NCBI RefSeq assembly: GCF_964340395.1
Contig: NC_135552.1
Coordinates: 22,813,681-22,877,680 of the forward strand
DNA from: Glandiceps talaboti
Taxonomy: Eukaryota; Hemichordata; Enteropneusta; Spengelidae
Length of the DNA stretch: 64,000 nucleotides
Reading direction: 5' to 3'
Both the position numbers and the translations under genes were made by a program. Below the pieces are notes generated by a model that worked only from the letters and a program-made list of their open reading frames with translations, had not been told where the DNA came from and searched no databases. Shown here in pieces: positions 22,535 to 36,386 of this stretch. The stretch's first letter is position 1; each line of letters starts with the position of its first letter.

Positions 22535-22540
22535 AATAAA
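22535..22540 (+). terminator. Candidate polyadenylation signal for gene 2
   Basis: AATAAA 278 bases downstream of the gene 2 stop codon, followed by TGAATCTCATTGC and an A-run. It is the best-placed signal for this gene. Confidence 0.5.
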
Positions 22541-24384
22541 TGAATCTCATTGCTTTCAGAAAAAAAATCAGATTTAGACTTTACCTGCTCACATCAGAGC
22601 ATTTGATGTATAGTTTAGTTTATATCTGGAACCGTGTAATTTCTGTTTGCAAATGTTGTAAGTTTTTCAAGTAATGGTCAAGCGTATTTATCACTCGTGC
22701 ATCACGTGACAGGTTGATGTTTGTATGTCGCTATCCACTGTTATGTAATGTTCCAAGTGTTAAGGGAAAGGCGGCGTATTCGTGACCATTAACAACCTGT
22801 TGTCAAATACTCCTGCCTCTATGTAATTGCATGACCTGTTGCGTCACGTGATTTATCATTTTAGTCGACATATTTAGGTTATATTAACACTTTCGAGTAA
22901 TGCATACAGCTCGTCGATGAGAGTACTCTTAACATAAACAAATAGATTTACACTTTTGGTATACTTTGACATAACATCCTTCTTTATGTAAAATTGCTTA
23001 TACACTTTTAACAATTTACGAAATATACTCTTACAGTATCGCCATTATGGTTTGAACTATTGTGGAAAATTGTTACTTTGACGGGGAACAGATTTAATAT
23101 ATGTCCTGAGAGGACGTGGTATTTACAAATTAGGAATGGACACAGAGTTTAGTTGGTGGTAGTAATTTTTCATGATAAACATATACAAATATTGAATTTG
23201 ATCTACGTTTGTATTCTTTGATCATATTGCGATATGTAACAAACAGTTCTGTTTTGTCTGCATTCACTTATAATAGATCGAAATAAAATCATGTTGGCGT
23301 TTCTAACAGTCATGTAAATGTGATATTTTACAATGAAGGGTACATGTATATGCACTCAACACCCACGCATGTGCAGTGTGCAACTTGAGTATATTATATA
23401 TCTGTTAACTCTCATGATGCAATAGCCCACAGCAAAGATACCCTATAAAGGCGCAAAATCAACTTGATTATCCTACAAGTAATTGTAGATGATGTAAAAT
23501 CGTGAAATGACTCCAGCACCCATAGTTTATGAAATTGTCTCTATTCCCTGGAATGGCACCATTAAAAAACACACGTATAACTGATGAGATCGTCACATGA
23601 TTTTTGTGCAGCGCCCTCAAACTTGTCATGGTAGAATGAGGCGACATGATCGTCTACATAAAAATAAAACGAAGCCTAGCGTGGAACAGAACATCTCAAT
23701 GGTTTACATTTTTTTCTGGAAACAAAAGATTAAAAAAAAGTGTTTTTAGAAATTGAAAGTCGATATTGCTGTGGTATTTTAGAAGACGTGACGTTTAAAA
23801 TTTAAGGACGGGTATGATTTCTAGTTACAATATAATATCGTTGTAAGAGCTGCCAGGAACATCATTAATAGTTGATATTTGATATTCTGAAATGAACATG
23901 AACAGTTTTTGAGAAGTTCCTTACGTGTCACGATTTCAGTGTCAAAAAGAAATCATTACAAAAGTCATCAAAATAAAAATGAGAATATTATATATGGCAT
24001 CCCAAAGCTATTACAATATAAATGTACCGAGCTTTAAAATGATGGGTATTTACGCAGCAGTGTTTTTGAACCGTTGCCATGGTAACAGTGTAATTAATTT
24101 GTTTTTTGAACTCCTGTCACAGTAGGAAGGGTTTATTTCAAGGTTCTTGCAGACATGATTACAACCATTGATATCACAGTAAAGCAATTTCTCTGCCTGT
24201 TCCAATTTCTTCAGTTATGAGCCCAGAACCCGTTGTTGATAAATGGAATGAATCTGTAAGCAAGGTTAGCAGTGCAAAGCAAGTATTAAAATAAGATGTA
24301 CACATGGATGCCATAAACCACCATCTAGAGGTCATTGCGAGATAATATAAATATTGTAGTGTGAAACTAAGTAATGGAAATGCC
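22541..24384. other. AT-rich intergenic stretch
   Basis: Downstream of gene 2. Two CACGTGA motifs (near 22705 and 22845) lie in a short imperfect inverted arrangement. No gene recognised; a 66-codon frame at 23925 has no recognisable motif. Confidence 0.5.
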
Positions 24385-25140
24385 ATGGAAATTTCTCAGG
24401 CTCAATGTCGGAAAAACGAAAGAATTAATGTGTGATAATAGACAGGGGAGAGAAATACCAGATGCAATCATCTTTGACAACGAAGTAGTTGAGATAGTGA
24501 GTTTCTTTAAATATCTTGGTACCGACATTCAAGGAAAACAGACTTGATTTACAAAAAATCACAACAGTGATTGTTTCTGCTCAGGAAACTGAAAAGTTTC
24601 AACGTTAGTCAATGTATTCTTGAAAGGGTTTATAGAAGCTTAATAGAAAGTGTGCTGAGCTTTAATATATATTGCCACATGGTATGGAAATCTGACCATG
24701 ACAAGCAGAAATAAACTCAGCCGTGTTATTAATACAACATCTAAACTCATAGGAACACGGCAAATTTAATTGTCAGAATTATACCACAATTCCATCAAGA
24801 GGATAACACGTGGGATACTTTAATCTATATTTTGAAAAACTCCCCTCTGGTCGCAGATTTCGCGTACCAAAAGTACGCAGGAATTTTTATAAAACATTCT
24901 TTTATTCCATCCATCAGCAATTTCAATTTTAAATTCCAGGGAACTTTAACTTCACGTTTACATCGTCTTTATGGCTGTTATCTCATCCAATTCCCATTTT
25001 AACTTGCTGTCTATCAGCACTGTCTGTAATTTTAGCCTGTCTTGTTGTTATTTATGTTCTTTGATTATTGTATGTCAATTTTTGACCTGAGTGACTGTCC
25101 ATAGTATATACACTATGGACAATAAAGTTATTTCTACTAT
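24385..25140 (+). mobile_element. Degenerate non-LTR retrotransposon ORF2 C-terminus (CR1/Rex1-like)
   Basis: Broken by many stops, the plus strand still reads RLNVGKTKELMCDN, VVEIVSFFKYLGTDIQ, IATWYGNLTM, NKLSRVINTTSKLIGT and NSRELLTSRLHRLYG. This is the order found after the catalytic palm of CR1/Rex1-type reverse transcriptases. The 3' end has CTATGGACAATAAAGTTATT, common in such tails. It is 5'-truncated and inactive. Confidence 0.8.
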
Positions 25141-27127
25141 ATGTATCATTCACTGTTAGTACATAATAGTCTGTTTGTTAGCTGACTACATAGCGCAAAA
25201 CAAATGAAAAGAAAAAAAATCTTAGTGTACCCAATTTCCTCAATTATATCATTCGACTTTCTTTCTTACAAATCATGGGCTTCCATGGTTTTATATTAGC
25301 TTTGTCTCCCTCAAATCAGAAAACAGTGCTTACAAGTAGTTCGGCTTCAACCTATATTCTCAGCTCATTATTTTCACAAAATCCTAATGTGTTTTTCCAG
25401 AAAAAAAGTACCATGTGTTTTAACGGCCCGGAGCGTATTACGAAATAACAAACGGTCTAGTATGCGAGGACAATTTTTCTACAGTGATCGACTCTGTAGG
25501 AAACAAGAGAGAAGTCGATTTCATCTCCGGAACAATAGCAGCACCATATTTTGACGCCTGTCGTTTTCCTTTATCCCCTTTCAACTAGAACGCTCCTTTC
25601 ATCATCATGTCCTGGTCGTTACACGCACGATCTACTTCTTGTAAGTAGGTGTGATTTCCTTACGTTTAACACGACTGTGTTTAACCATATCTCATCAAGC
25701 TCCTCGTAAATTATATACAGGTCTTTAGCGATCATGTTTATTTCACAAGGGTCAATTTGAGGTCTTTCGTTTTTCGCTTCGACATCTTATTTTAACTTTG
25801 TCAACTCTGTATCCTTTTTCACTTCTCAAATCTCTTGAGTGTATCAATCAAAATACTGCCGTTAACATGTGTTTAATAGTCAAGTGATGTATACAGTATT
25901 TAAGGTTTTACAAGGAATTTTGGAAGAGTTATTCCCCTGGCATTTTGATTACGTATATGCGTTCATAGTTTACTCATTATATTAACAATTACACAGTCTG
26001 TTAGTCAGTGGTTTCTGCTAAATTTCATCCTCGTAATTCCAAAAAAGTCACATGATAATTTTTTTCTCATGTCGGTTTGACATCCATTGACGAGTTTGAC
26101 TATAGTTCAGACATCATAGAACTCAAATCACTACAACCACAGCTCCTCACACTGAACACTATCAAAATAGGATGACACCCCCCATTCAAATTTCAACAAC
26201 AAGTGACCTTTACCAATTCACGGCCGACCCCTTCCCAGGTGGAAGATATTTACCGGTCCCCCCCAAAAAAACCCAACAACAAACGACGTACCATGTTGAG
26301 CCAATACTACTGTGAGTTGATGTACTTGTTCTGTTTCCTATTCAATGCATGCAATCTGTCCTTTTGGAAATATGAAATTTCACTTAAAACGACCAAATTG
26401 ATATTAAACAAAGAAATGTGAGAAGTATAATTATCGAATGCATACAACCTAAAACTTTCAGTTCGACTGTTTAGTAATTCAGGACAACATAGAAACATAT
26501 AAAACAAAATATTAACTCTACCCACTGTTTGTTTGATTAGTTCTTCAATGTTGAAGGAGGGCAAAAATCTTGGGCACGCTGGGTACGTTTTTGAGGGGGG
26601 GGGGTATTTGTTTTATACGAAAACTTGTGTACTATCTGAAAAAAATCACACAGCTGTTAAAGCGAAAATGAAGGTACAGCGATGCCAAGCTAACCAGCGC
26701 ATTTGCCCAGTAGATGTGGTCGACTTTTATGTCTTCAACAAAGACAACCTGGGTGCAGTAATGATTGGTGGTCGTAGGAAGCACCCTGTTGACTTCACTT
26801 AATACACTTTGTCAAGTACGGGTCCGATTTCTTATATATCCTCTGCGGCCCATCTATGAACTTGACCCTAACCTCGTGTCTTGAAAGACTTTCTTTAGTG
26901 TTTTTTTTTCTCATGCTGATGGCACGAAGACAAACTTTATGGAAATGTAACCAATTATTAACACAATGCCGTAAGCACACACATATATCACTTGAGGCGA
27001 TGTCAATTTGTATCTCATACATGTCTTTTGTATAATACAACGAACAGAAACCATTTACTTTGAGGTCAGTATAAAGACACCAATGTCAAGTTCACCTTGG
27101 CTTAATTGCTGTTTGTTCAGTCATTTA
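25141..27127. other. Region with no recognised gene
   Basis: AT-rich sequence with poly-C (near 26260) and poly-G (near 26597) runs. An 89-codon frame at 26533-26802 contains several Cys and Val residues but no recognisable domain; I do not call it a gene. Confidence 0.5.
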
Positions 27128-27634
27128 AGGCTGGGGTCAGAATTTACGACAGGGGGGCCAGGGGAGAAATGATTTTGGTCAACATATGTTTCGCAACACC
27201 CCCCCCCCACTTCGCGCTCTCAAAAAATGTCATGCCCACCCCCTCGAAATGAAGCCAAGACTTTTCTAGCCCCCCTCCTTCCGGCTACACGTATACATAC
27301 AGTACCCACTTCAGAGATGTACAGTATGGTACACTACATTAAACGAACAGTGGAAATCAACTTCAGCGTCTATACGTAACAACGAGATATTTCTTTATAA
27401 ATATATGCGGAGTTTGTTGAAAAGGTCTCACATTGGGCTATACTTAGAGATACTTAGTCAGCAGGGTTTTATTTTTCAATCTTGATTCTGGGCAGAAACA
27501 GCATCCCTATGATAGCTATTGTGTAAGCAATTAAAAAAAATAAGGACATGTAGGAGGCCATTTAATGGCAGAACATTTCAAATCATACACATTATCGAAA
27601 GCCATATAGAGCAAGAAAAGAGAGAGGGAGAGAT

Positions 27635-27671
<37 letters not shown>

Positions 27672-27967
27672 GGAAGGTAAAAACAAAATTTTATACATTC
27701 GCATGGCTGTCATTCAACTCATCACTGAATACAGCTTTTAGAAGGTATTGTAGTCAAGTCGCGAGAATTTTTTTTAATTTACTTGGTAAACGACCACTCC
27801 CGAGGTTTACGTTACGTGTGTAATTTGGTTCAAATCATGAGCAAATATTGCCTCCCCCCTCTTTCAGACCATCAGAATTTCCATGCCCCCCATTGAACCC
27901 TCAATTTGTTCACCCCCCCCCAATTTCTCCCAGCCCCCTTGTCGTACGTAAATTCTGACCCCAGCCT
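27128..27967. mobile_element. Inverted-repeat element of about 840 bp
   Basis: The left end AGGCTGGGGTCAGAATTTAC (continuing GACAGGGGGGC and GGGGAGAAAT) is mirrored by the right end, whose complement starts AGGCTGGGGTCAGAATTTAC and continues GACAAGGGGGC and GGGAGAAATT. The terminal match extends over roughly 45 bases with small gaps. Poly-C runs and an (ACAG)n tract lie inside. No transposase frame was seen; the target duplication is unclear. Confidence 0.7.
27635..27670. repeat. (ACAG)n microsatellite
   Basis: About nine ACAG units inside the inverted-repeat element. Confidence 0.93.
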
Positions 27968-28930
27968 AACCTACGAAATTTTCCTATCAAATTGAACTTG
28001 AGAATGAAGTTGTACGAACATAGTGACTGATGATTACGGTTAAGTCGATAATTCGTAACAGCCAGCAAGTTAACCGAATATTCCATGTGCTGGTGAGTCT
28101 TGGTGTCTCATTCTGACTATGTTGTTAAGTAAACACATTCTGGACAAAATATTCCAAAATTCCATTTCACTACAGTGCAGTAAGTCACGTGATATTGATT
28201 TCCATAATTGCATAATTTGTATAATATGCATAAATAACGATGAATCCAATTCTCAATTCGGTTCTGTAACATCAAGATGGCCTGTAATTTAATCGACCGG
28301 CATGGGTATATTCAAATTGTCGCGACTATATATATTCTTATTTATTATAGCTATATGTGAGATGCATACTGAATTATAGTTTATTTGCCTAATTAACTAC
28401 CAAGTTACATACCATCAACGGCTGCTCAGAACTTAGTTTAGTTTTATGTATACATTAATGATAATGTCGCATAACTATGTTCATAAATATATAACTTAGA
28501 AGCTCAAAATTTCATCTACATTCAATATATTGATGATTTCCTGACACACATCATTCATTGTTTTATTGACGTGACTTGCATCGCATATGCCTAATTTGCA
28601 TAATGCATAATACTTACCAAGTAGATGATATATGATGGATATTGTTGCTCAGATTTTCATCATGACTCGTGTCCTATAGATTTGATTGGTACAGCTTGCA
28701 TCTTATATTTGCACATACAGTAGAAAAGCCAATAACAGAATGCCTTGTGTATATGGCAATATACGTCTTCACTGTTTGTACAATTTTCATTAAAAACATT
28801 GCAGTAATATAGAGGACAAAAAGACCTACACACACTTTTGTGAGAGGCATTTAGTTCGTGTCATGTGTCTGATTATAAACTCTATTTAAGTAGACATGAA
28901 CATTTGTTTCATTGACATTTATATGTACTG
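27968..28930. other. AT-rich stretch with no recognised gene
   Basis: Non-coding in appearance, with frequent short TATA and CATA runs. Nothing further supported. Confidence 0.5.
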
Positions 28931-29297
28931 GTACCAGGCTGTAACCTGGAACGAGGCAGCCATTGTACTCAAACTGATACCAGGCTGTAACCTGGAACGA
29001 GGCAGCCATTGTACTCAAACTGGTACCAGGCTGTAACCTGGAACGAGGCAGCCATTGTATTCAAACTGGTACCAGGCTGTAACCTGGAACGAGGCAGCCA
29101 TTGTACTCAAACTGATACCAGGCTGTAACCTGGAACGAGGCAGCCATTGTACTCAAACTGGTACCAGGCTGTAACCTGGAACGAGGCGGCCATTGTACTC
29201 AAACTGGTACCAGGCTGTAACCTGGAACGAGGCAGCCATTGTACTCAAACTGGTACCAGGCTGTAACCTGGAACGAGGCAGTCATTGTACTCGAACT
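28931..29297. repeat. 46-bp minisatellite, eight copies
   Basis: Eight head-to-tail 46-bp units start at 28931, 28977, 29023, 29069, 29115, 29161, 29207 and 29253. Each begins GTACCAGGCTGTAACCTGG (GATACC in copies 2 and 5), then AACGAGGCAGCCATTGTACT. Single changes mark copies 3, 6 and 8. CCAGG and CCTGG in each unit form a small stem. There are no spacers, so it is not CRISPR. Near-identity implies recent expansion. Confidence 0.97.
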
Positions 29298-29639
29298 CTA
29301 TGCGTTTTGTGGTGCAAATTTGCTTTTAGCAATATTGTAATCGTTACATTGTGAGTAGGTTTTAGTGAATCACTACATATGTTCAGTTTACGTCTTGTTG
29401 ACGCCGATTACAGATAGCTCATGTTTAGGTGATTACGGAAAATCACCAAGGTTGGCACTTCACCTGGGCATAATTTGTAGTCTAAACCTATTCTGCAAAA
29501 TGTGCCTAGGGCTTGCCATCTCAATCAGGAATTGACATGAATAAGTGTTTGGAGGTCGTCTACTCATTCCATCAATTTAACACCAATGCATTTTATGTAA
29601 TGCAATGGAATGGAGTGAATTGAAATCGTCATCGTAGTA

Positions 29640-29640
29640 G

Positions 29641-29712
<72 letters not shown>

Positions 29713-29713
29713 C
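29640..29713. repeat. (ATC)n microsatellite
   Basis: About 23 ATC trinucleotides; the poly-Met frame on the minus strand is an artefact. Confidence 0.96.
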
Positions 29714-29899
29714 TATGATCATCATCGGCGGCAGCGTCGTCGTCGTGCAAACTTTAGATACTTTACTCATGCTTAGATAAAAATACAGATAATTAATAGT
29801 ACATATAAAATGCAGATAATTAATAGTACATATAAAAAACTGATCTACAGACAAAAAATGAACAGCTAAAATACAAACTTAGTATGTCGACTAATATAA

Positions 29900-31860
29900 A
29901 ATAAAATAGAAATCACTATAAAAACGACAAAAGGGACGGACTGAAAACAAAATACACAGTTCCTAGTTATTGTAAAGTCTGACACTGTAGACAACTGGGC
30001 GATCATCCTTTCGCTTGGTCCTGCATTTAACACTCACTCCCTGTATCTGACGTGTTTGATATTGATGCTAATGTCCATCAGGAACTAAATAGTCAGTGAA
30101 GCTTGTGGTCAGGGTGTGAGATACTGAAGACGTCCGGCTTCAAACGTGTCCAAATGCAGCAGGTTAAGAGCCTCGCTGTATGACAATAAAGGGATAAATA
30201 ATTCTGAGAGCTCTTTGCCGAATACTCTAAACGGCGGACCTGAGTTTAAGAGAAAGGCTGCCATGCCACACTACGCTATATAATTCTATGCATGAACGTA
30301 CCAATGAAATGTAAATCAATTTTAGACTATCATCGCTAGCACCATACCTACTCAAAACTCGCAAACTATGGAGACGCTTGGACATTCTACTGATTATCTC
30401 ATCAATGTGTGTTCTACAAGACAACCAATGCTTTAGTTCGACTACAGTAGCTTCGAAGGGGTCATTGTACATGAGCTTAGCTCCAGGAACATCGTCAACT
30501 TGTAAGTGACACACTGCATTAAGCAAGGCAGAATTCGCCATGTCTGATATGCCATTCCCCCAGGTGGAGAAATGTTTCCCAGAGGGCGCTAAATTTAAAT
30601 TTCCGGTTTGCATTGTACAATGGAGAATTCCAAATTACTAGCCACTGTGAAACCTAGACACCTGTATAAGTCAACCACATATAGGATGTTTCACCTCTTA
30701 GTAACGGCGGGAGATTGACAGTGGACTTAGAGAAACATAACCTCATTTCTGTACACTTCTTTGGGTTTATTTGCATGTTGAGTAACAAAAGGGATCACTG
30801 ACGTATTTGCTACCGATCACTGTCTCACGTCGACCTCTAATATTAACGTCAATTCTCCATCAGTGTTACTTTTCCCACCAGTGTTACTCTCTGATCTCCG
30901 CACCTAGCTGGTAGATCAAGGAACTATCTTCGAATCACTCTCATATCTACACTTGTACACGGGATCACTTGGACTTTAGGGAATTAGCTATCAGACATTA
31001 GAAGTAGCCACGGAGCAGATCGAAGCTCCTAGTCTAGGCCCAGCTGTTTCCTTCAGCTCGCTCCCCTCTAAAGTGAATATCCATCCTTTATTCCAATATT
31101 AAATTCTTATAAACATAAATTATACAATACTCAAATGACTGGATGATAAAATCATCAACACCATAAATGAATAAAACGAAGTGTTGTTGTCTTAATTTAA
31201 TGCAAATAATATTGACAAATATGAAAAGTAGCTATAATAGAAACAATTTGATCGCGCGCCAATGCTCTTCCAGCTGTCTGTATTTAGTCATTATTCGACA
31301 ATTGATCTTTTAATAACTCCTAATATTGTCATCTCAGAAGAATACTATTCGCGAATCGAAGTGCAAACATTTGTTCTAAGTATTATTTCATGACAGCTGA
31401 GGGTTCACTGTGACCTCGTGTCACGTCACAACTTTGCGAATATTGTATTCTGTCATGCATAACAGTTGTTCTGTATAGCCCAATCACCAATTTTACTGAG
31501 ATCAGACTGCAGGTTAGATTCAGTTGATTTAGTGTACTGAAAGTGTTCAGAAACAGTTGTATCATCCATAAATATAAAGTGTGAATTCGCAATACATTCC
31601 TTGATATCATATAAGATGAACAATAAAGGCCCGAGTTTTGTACCCTGGACGCCAGCTTTAGCATGTTGCCAACTTGAAGTGTCGTTATTTAAGACAACCC
31701 TTTGCATTCTACCTGTAAGAAAATGAGCTACACATCTTACAATATTTGGATTTACACTTAGTTTCACAAGCTTAAAATGTTATGGTCTATTTTATCAAAA
31801 AAACTTTGCTAAAATCAAGGAAACAAATTCTGATCATGTGTCCGGGGTGATCTAATTTTA
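29900..31860 (-). mobile_element. Degenerate non-LTR retrotransposon with reverse transcriptase, minus strand
   Basis: Reading leftward from 31860, with stops and frameshifts: IRICFLDFSKVF, VKLSVNPNIVRCVAHFLTGR, SSWQHAKAGVQGTKLGPLLF and FIFMDDTTVSE, the palm region with the DD catalytic pair. After about 770 bases of unrelated sequence the C-terminal part resumes at 30613: CRTHIDEIISRMSKRLHSLR, then LIYISLVRSCIELYSVVWHG. The gap looks like an insertion. The left limit is estimated from the probable 3' UTR. Inactive; CR1/Jockey-like by motif order. Confidence 0.8.
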
Positions 31861-34492
31861 TTTGATGAAATTTGAATCATGTCCACCATTGCTAACGTAG
31901 ATGGTGATTACTTTGTACCAACGTATTGTTTTTGTCGATTATTTCCTGGACTTAGTTACTGCTTTAACCAATTACCAATTATCAATTTTACTATCGTGTT
32001 TGATTGCGAAATTGGTCTGAAATCTTTTAAAGAGATTGGGTTATTGACGTTGCATTAGTCCTAATAAAACACTGTGGTTCCGGTCACACTCAATTTTAGA
32101 ATAGGTGGGGTAGCTAGATTTTTTATTTTATTTTAATATATTTTGTTCATGTGTGAGTGTCTAGTTAAGGGTTTCCATTCTTTTCCAAGTGATTTTTGTG
32201 TTATTTATTTCTTCCTATCAGATGTACAGCCATTACATGTACAGATTGGAAGAACAGTTTTACATTGTCTTTTTTAGTTGATGTCAGTTTTCCGCATCCA
32301 CTATATCTGGCGACACCACAATTTTCGCGATTTTATTTTATTTTTCTCGAATACGTAAAAAAGGTTTAGGGTCAGCAGTGAAAATCTAGGTGGGGTCGGG
32401 TAACCGGAACCAAACAATTTTTTTTCACGGCCTTAGAAAATTAACGAGGATATCAGAAGCCGGCATTGTCATTACATCGAATAATCCAATAGCTGTGGCA
32501 TTGAAAGTACAGGCAGAAGTCAGAATTTTCTGGACCCATTTTCTGGACAACTAAAAAAGTACTAAATACACAACTGAAGCTCGTTGGGAAACCATATCGC
32601 AATCAGGGGAATATATACCTTAGGCGTGAATGGTGAAAGTGGTGAAAGTACTGCATTAATTAATTCAGTGTTTCGATCTAACTAGCAGAGCTGGTAAAGG
32701 CCAGAACTCCCAAACACTAGGTGGGTGCATTAAAGACATTGTTGGGTCCAAGGTCAGCATCCCCCACTTCACCACATTATCCCCAATATCTTACCACACC
32801 GTCCCTCCTCACACTCCAACTAAAATTGATTCACTACAAGGTTGTTAGCAGCGATTTGTGTTCATACTACGGTACAACAGTTGCAGTGGTGGGATGTGGT
32901 AGCACTTGTTGGATGCCAAAATCACAAAATAATGCAACTTACTTTAGATACAGTGATTCAAAGTAAAATGTGGCCCTTCCCTAATTCTAAAATTCTAAAA
33001 TATAACCCTCCCCGAGAACCAATTTCTAAAATTTGACCCACACTTGATCCTCCCCTTGTAAATACTGAAAGCGACTGACGGCTCCCTAACATTCGAAGTT
33101 TCAAGGTTAAACAATGTATTTAACCAGCACTTTGTAAATCTTCCTGTCAACTGTTATGTAAAGACAGAGAAATAGAGTTGGATCAAAACTGAACTCGAGA
33201 AAGTGACGAGCCACGAACATACCATTATAATAAGGCAGGATACGATGAAGAACAACGTATGCATTTAGTAAATGGTAGGTGCAACATACATACACATGTA
33301 AATAAGCAAAGATAAACGAAGTTTTCAGTCTGAGACGTAGGGATTCTGGAGAATATGAACGACCGGGAAACTTGTAACAAATCAATAAATAAGTACGAAT
33401 GTAAACCAACATGGAACAGTGTTTGGTGTACGTATGAAGACCACTAGCAGCCGGAAATGAAGAATGTGGAGATTTTATGGATTAGAGACACGAGAGAGAG
33501 ACTGAATCAGAATGGCGACATTGGGAATATATCTTCTATACAGCAACTAGGGCTTCGGTAGAGACGGACACGGCCAGCTGACAATCAAATGTCAAAGTGA
33601 TGAAGAAAAGAATATTAGGAAATATTAAGGGGTAATAGATAAAGAGACATGGGCAGTCAACAGGAAAAAAAAGACCAGAGGCGATTTAATAATGTGAAGC
33701 GCACTGGGGAGGAAAAGTATTAGATACGATTTCGAAAATAGTTTATTTATGATTCAACCTGACCTAACTACGTACTGCGGATAGAGATTTTCTTATACGA
33801 TTTTACTGGACCTTGAGACAGAAGGGAGATGTGTTATAATTCCTAAAGTCTTGTTTTAGCTTGTGGATTTGACACATGTCTCTAAGTTTAACGAAAGAAA
33901 ATTTAAAGTGCAATAGAATGGCAACTCCTGCCGCTCCGTCCACGTTTGCTATGTATTGTACGTTGAAGCTCATTCTTTAGGTTTTCATTTCAACCGTGAC
34001 CAAAAGATAGGGCCACCCTTGCTTGCCGGCAGTCAACTGGTGTCTTCTTAAAAAAATCCTCTTTAAAATTATACCATGATGTATGCAAAAGACATTCTCA
34101 AAATAAAGCATTGTCATGTTTGGGGTCAACGGAATGGAGCTTGGAATATGTAGAGCGGTTTGGAGAAAAGAAGTGCGATTTCATTAAAAAAAAAACACAG
34201 ACCGAACTCGATCAACAACTGAGATATATTCAAATTGCATGCACTATTTACCAAAATGTAACTTTTAGAACTTACCGAGAAAACAATAGCTAGATATGTT
34301 TTTGGTGAACACCGCGCGACTGAAATATTCGGAGAATGTGCTATATAACATGTATATAAAAATGGATAGCAGGATAGATAGAGAAATGTATTTTTCATTA
34401 AAAGTCTCGGGAAATCCTTAACATGACTATATGGAACACTACCGTTAAATGATCACTTAAATATCAATTACAAGCAATGCAATTGTATATAT
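31861..34492. other. Region with no recognised gene
   Basis: Reading frames at 32721, 32842, 33107 and 34111 are short and carry no recognisable motif. Base composition is like the surrounding non-coding DNA. Confidence 0.5.
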
Positions 34493-34821
34493 CAATTCGG
34501 TACATTAAGGGTCCAAATTTCAAATCAGTAAGTTGACGTGACATGTTCTCTCACCAACATGTAATTACAATTACACGTATATACACATAATACCTATCAA
34601 CCATCTTTCACATAAAATCAGAGATAATTGTGTTCCCAGTGATGCAAGACTCGCGACAGTTCCTCTATTAACACAGTCAATATTCAACGCCAATTCAAGG
34701 CTGATATGTTGTGCTTAGACACACGATAATTAACGCGTGTAATTGTAATCATATGTTGGTGAGAGAACATGTAACGTCAACTTACTGATTTGAAATCAGG
34801 ACCCTTGATGAACCGAACTGA
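34493..34821. mobile_element. Long inverted repeat (fold-back/MITE-like)
   Basis: Arms of about 85 bases at 34493-34577 and 34735-34821. The left arm contains AAGGGTCC, TTTCAAATCAGTAAGTTGAC and TGTTCTCTCACCAACAT; the right arm is its reverse complement with scattered mismatches. The unpaired centre is about 155 bases. No coding capacity. A clean target duplication was not found, so the outer limits are approximate. Confidence 0.8.
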
Positions 34822-35239
34822 ATTTTATTTATTCATTTCTCAATAAAGTTAAGTGAAAGTTATTGGAAAAGTATTGTTTTTCCTCATTTTCATGTGACGC
34901 ATGTTTGTTCTGGTTCTAGTATGGTAGTGAAAATAATGATTCCTGCTATGAAAACAATACATTTCCTCAATTTGAATTTTACACAACATGTCCTTTATTT
35001 TGTGACCCCTGTAACAGATTTGACAAATTCATGACATAGAGAAATGATTTGTGAATGAGTTTTGGACATCTGAGATGTGACTGACAGGCCAGAGTCATAC
35101 CAAAAATGACTCAAAGGCTTGTTTACAGGCATCAGAGAAACTGCGTCTTGGTGAGATCTGAGAAATGAAGTTCAGCAAGTTTACGGCCCTATGAGAAATG
35201 ACCCATTGGTTAGTTTACAGGTATCTGAGAAGTGATGAA

Positions 35240-35590
35240 TTAAGGTGAATCTGAGAAATGCCCTTCAGAGATTTTAGGGGCATTTGAGAAATGCCCTTAG
35301 CACCTTTAGGGTCATATGGGAGAGCCCTTCAGAAACTTTAGGGCCATATGAGTAATGCCATGTGAGTAACTTTAGGGGCATATGAGAAATGCCTTCAGAA
35401 ACTTTAGTGGCATATGAAAAATGCCCTTAGCAGCTTTTGGGGCATATGAGAAATGTCCTTCAGAAACGTTAAGGGCATATGAGAAATGCATTGCAGAAAC
35501 TTTAGGAACATATGATAATTGCCCTTAGCAACTTTAGGGGCATATGAGAAATGACTCTCGAAGTGTGAAGGACATCTGAGAAATATGTGA
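35240..35590. repeat. Degenerate minisatellite with about 33-bp period
   Basis: The motif CATATGAGAAATG recurs at about 35345, 35379, 35411, 35443, 35476, 35509 and 35541, joined by CTTCAGAAACTTTAGGGG-like sequence. Earlier, more decayed copies extend toward 35140. The period of 32-34 bases is close to 11 codons; the minus-strand ORF with repeating SHMP motifs comes from this. Confidence 0.85.
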
Positions 35591-35599
35591 TTTATTAAA

Positions 35600-36386
<787 letters not shown>

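Noticed and set aside
22690-22860. Hairpin around two CACGTGA sites downstream of gene 2
   Set aside because: Complementarity is short and gapped; not convincing as a structured element.
28931-29297. Possible CRISPR array
   Set aside because: The 46-bp units are directly adjacent with no unique spacers, and the DNA is eukaryotic.
29564-29854. Poly-methionine protein
   Set aside because: Created by an (ATC)n microsatellite on the opposite strand.
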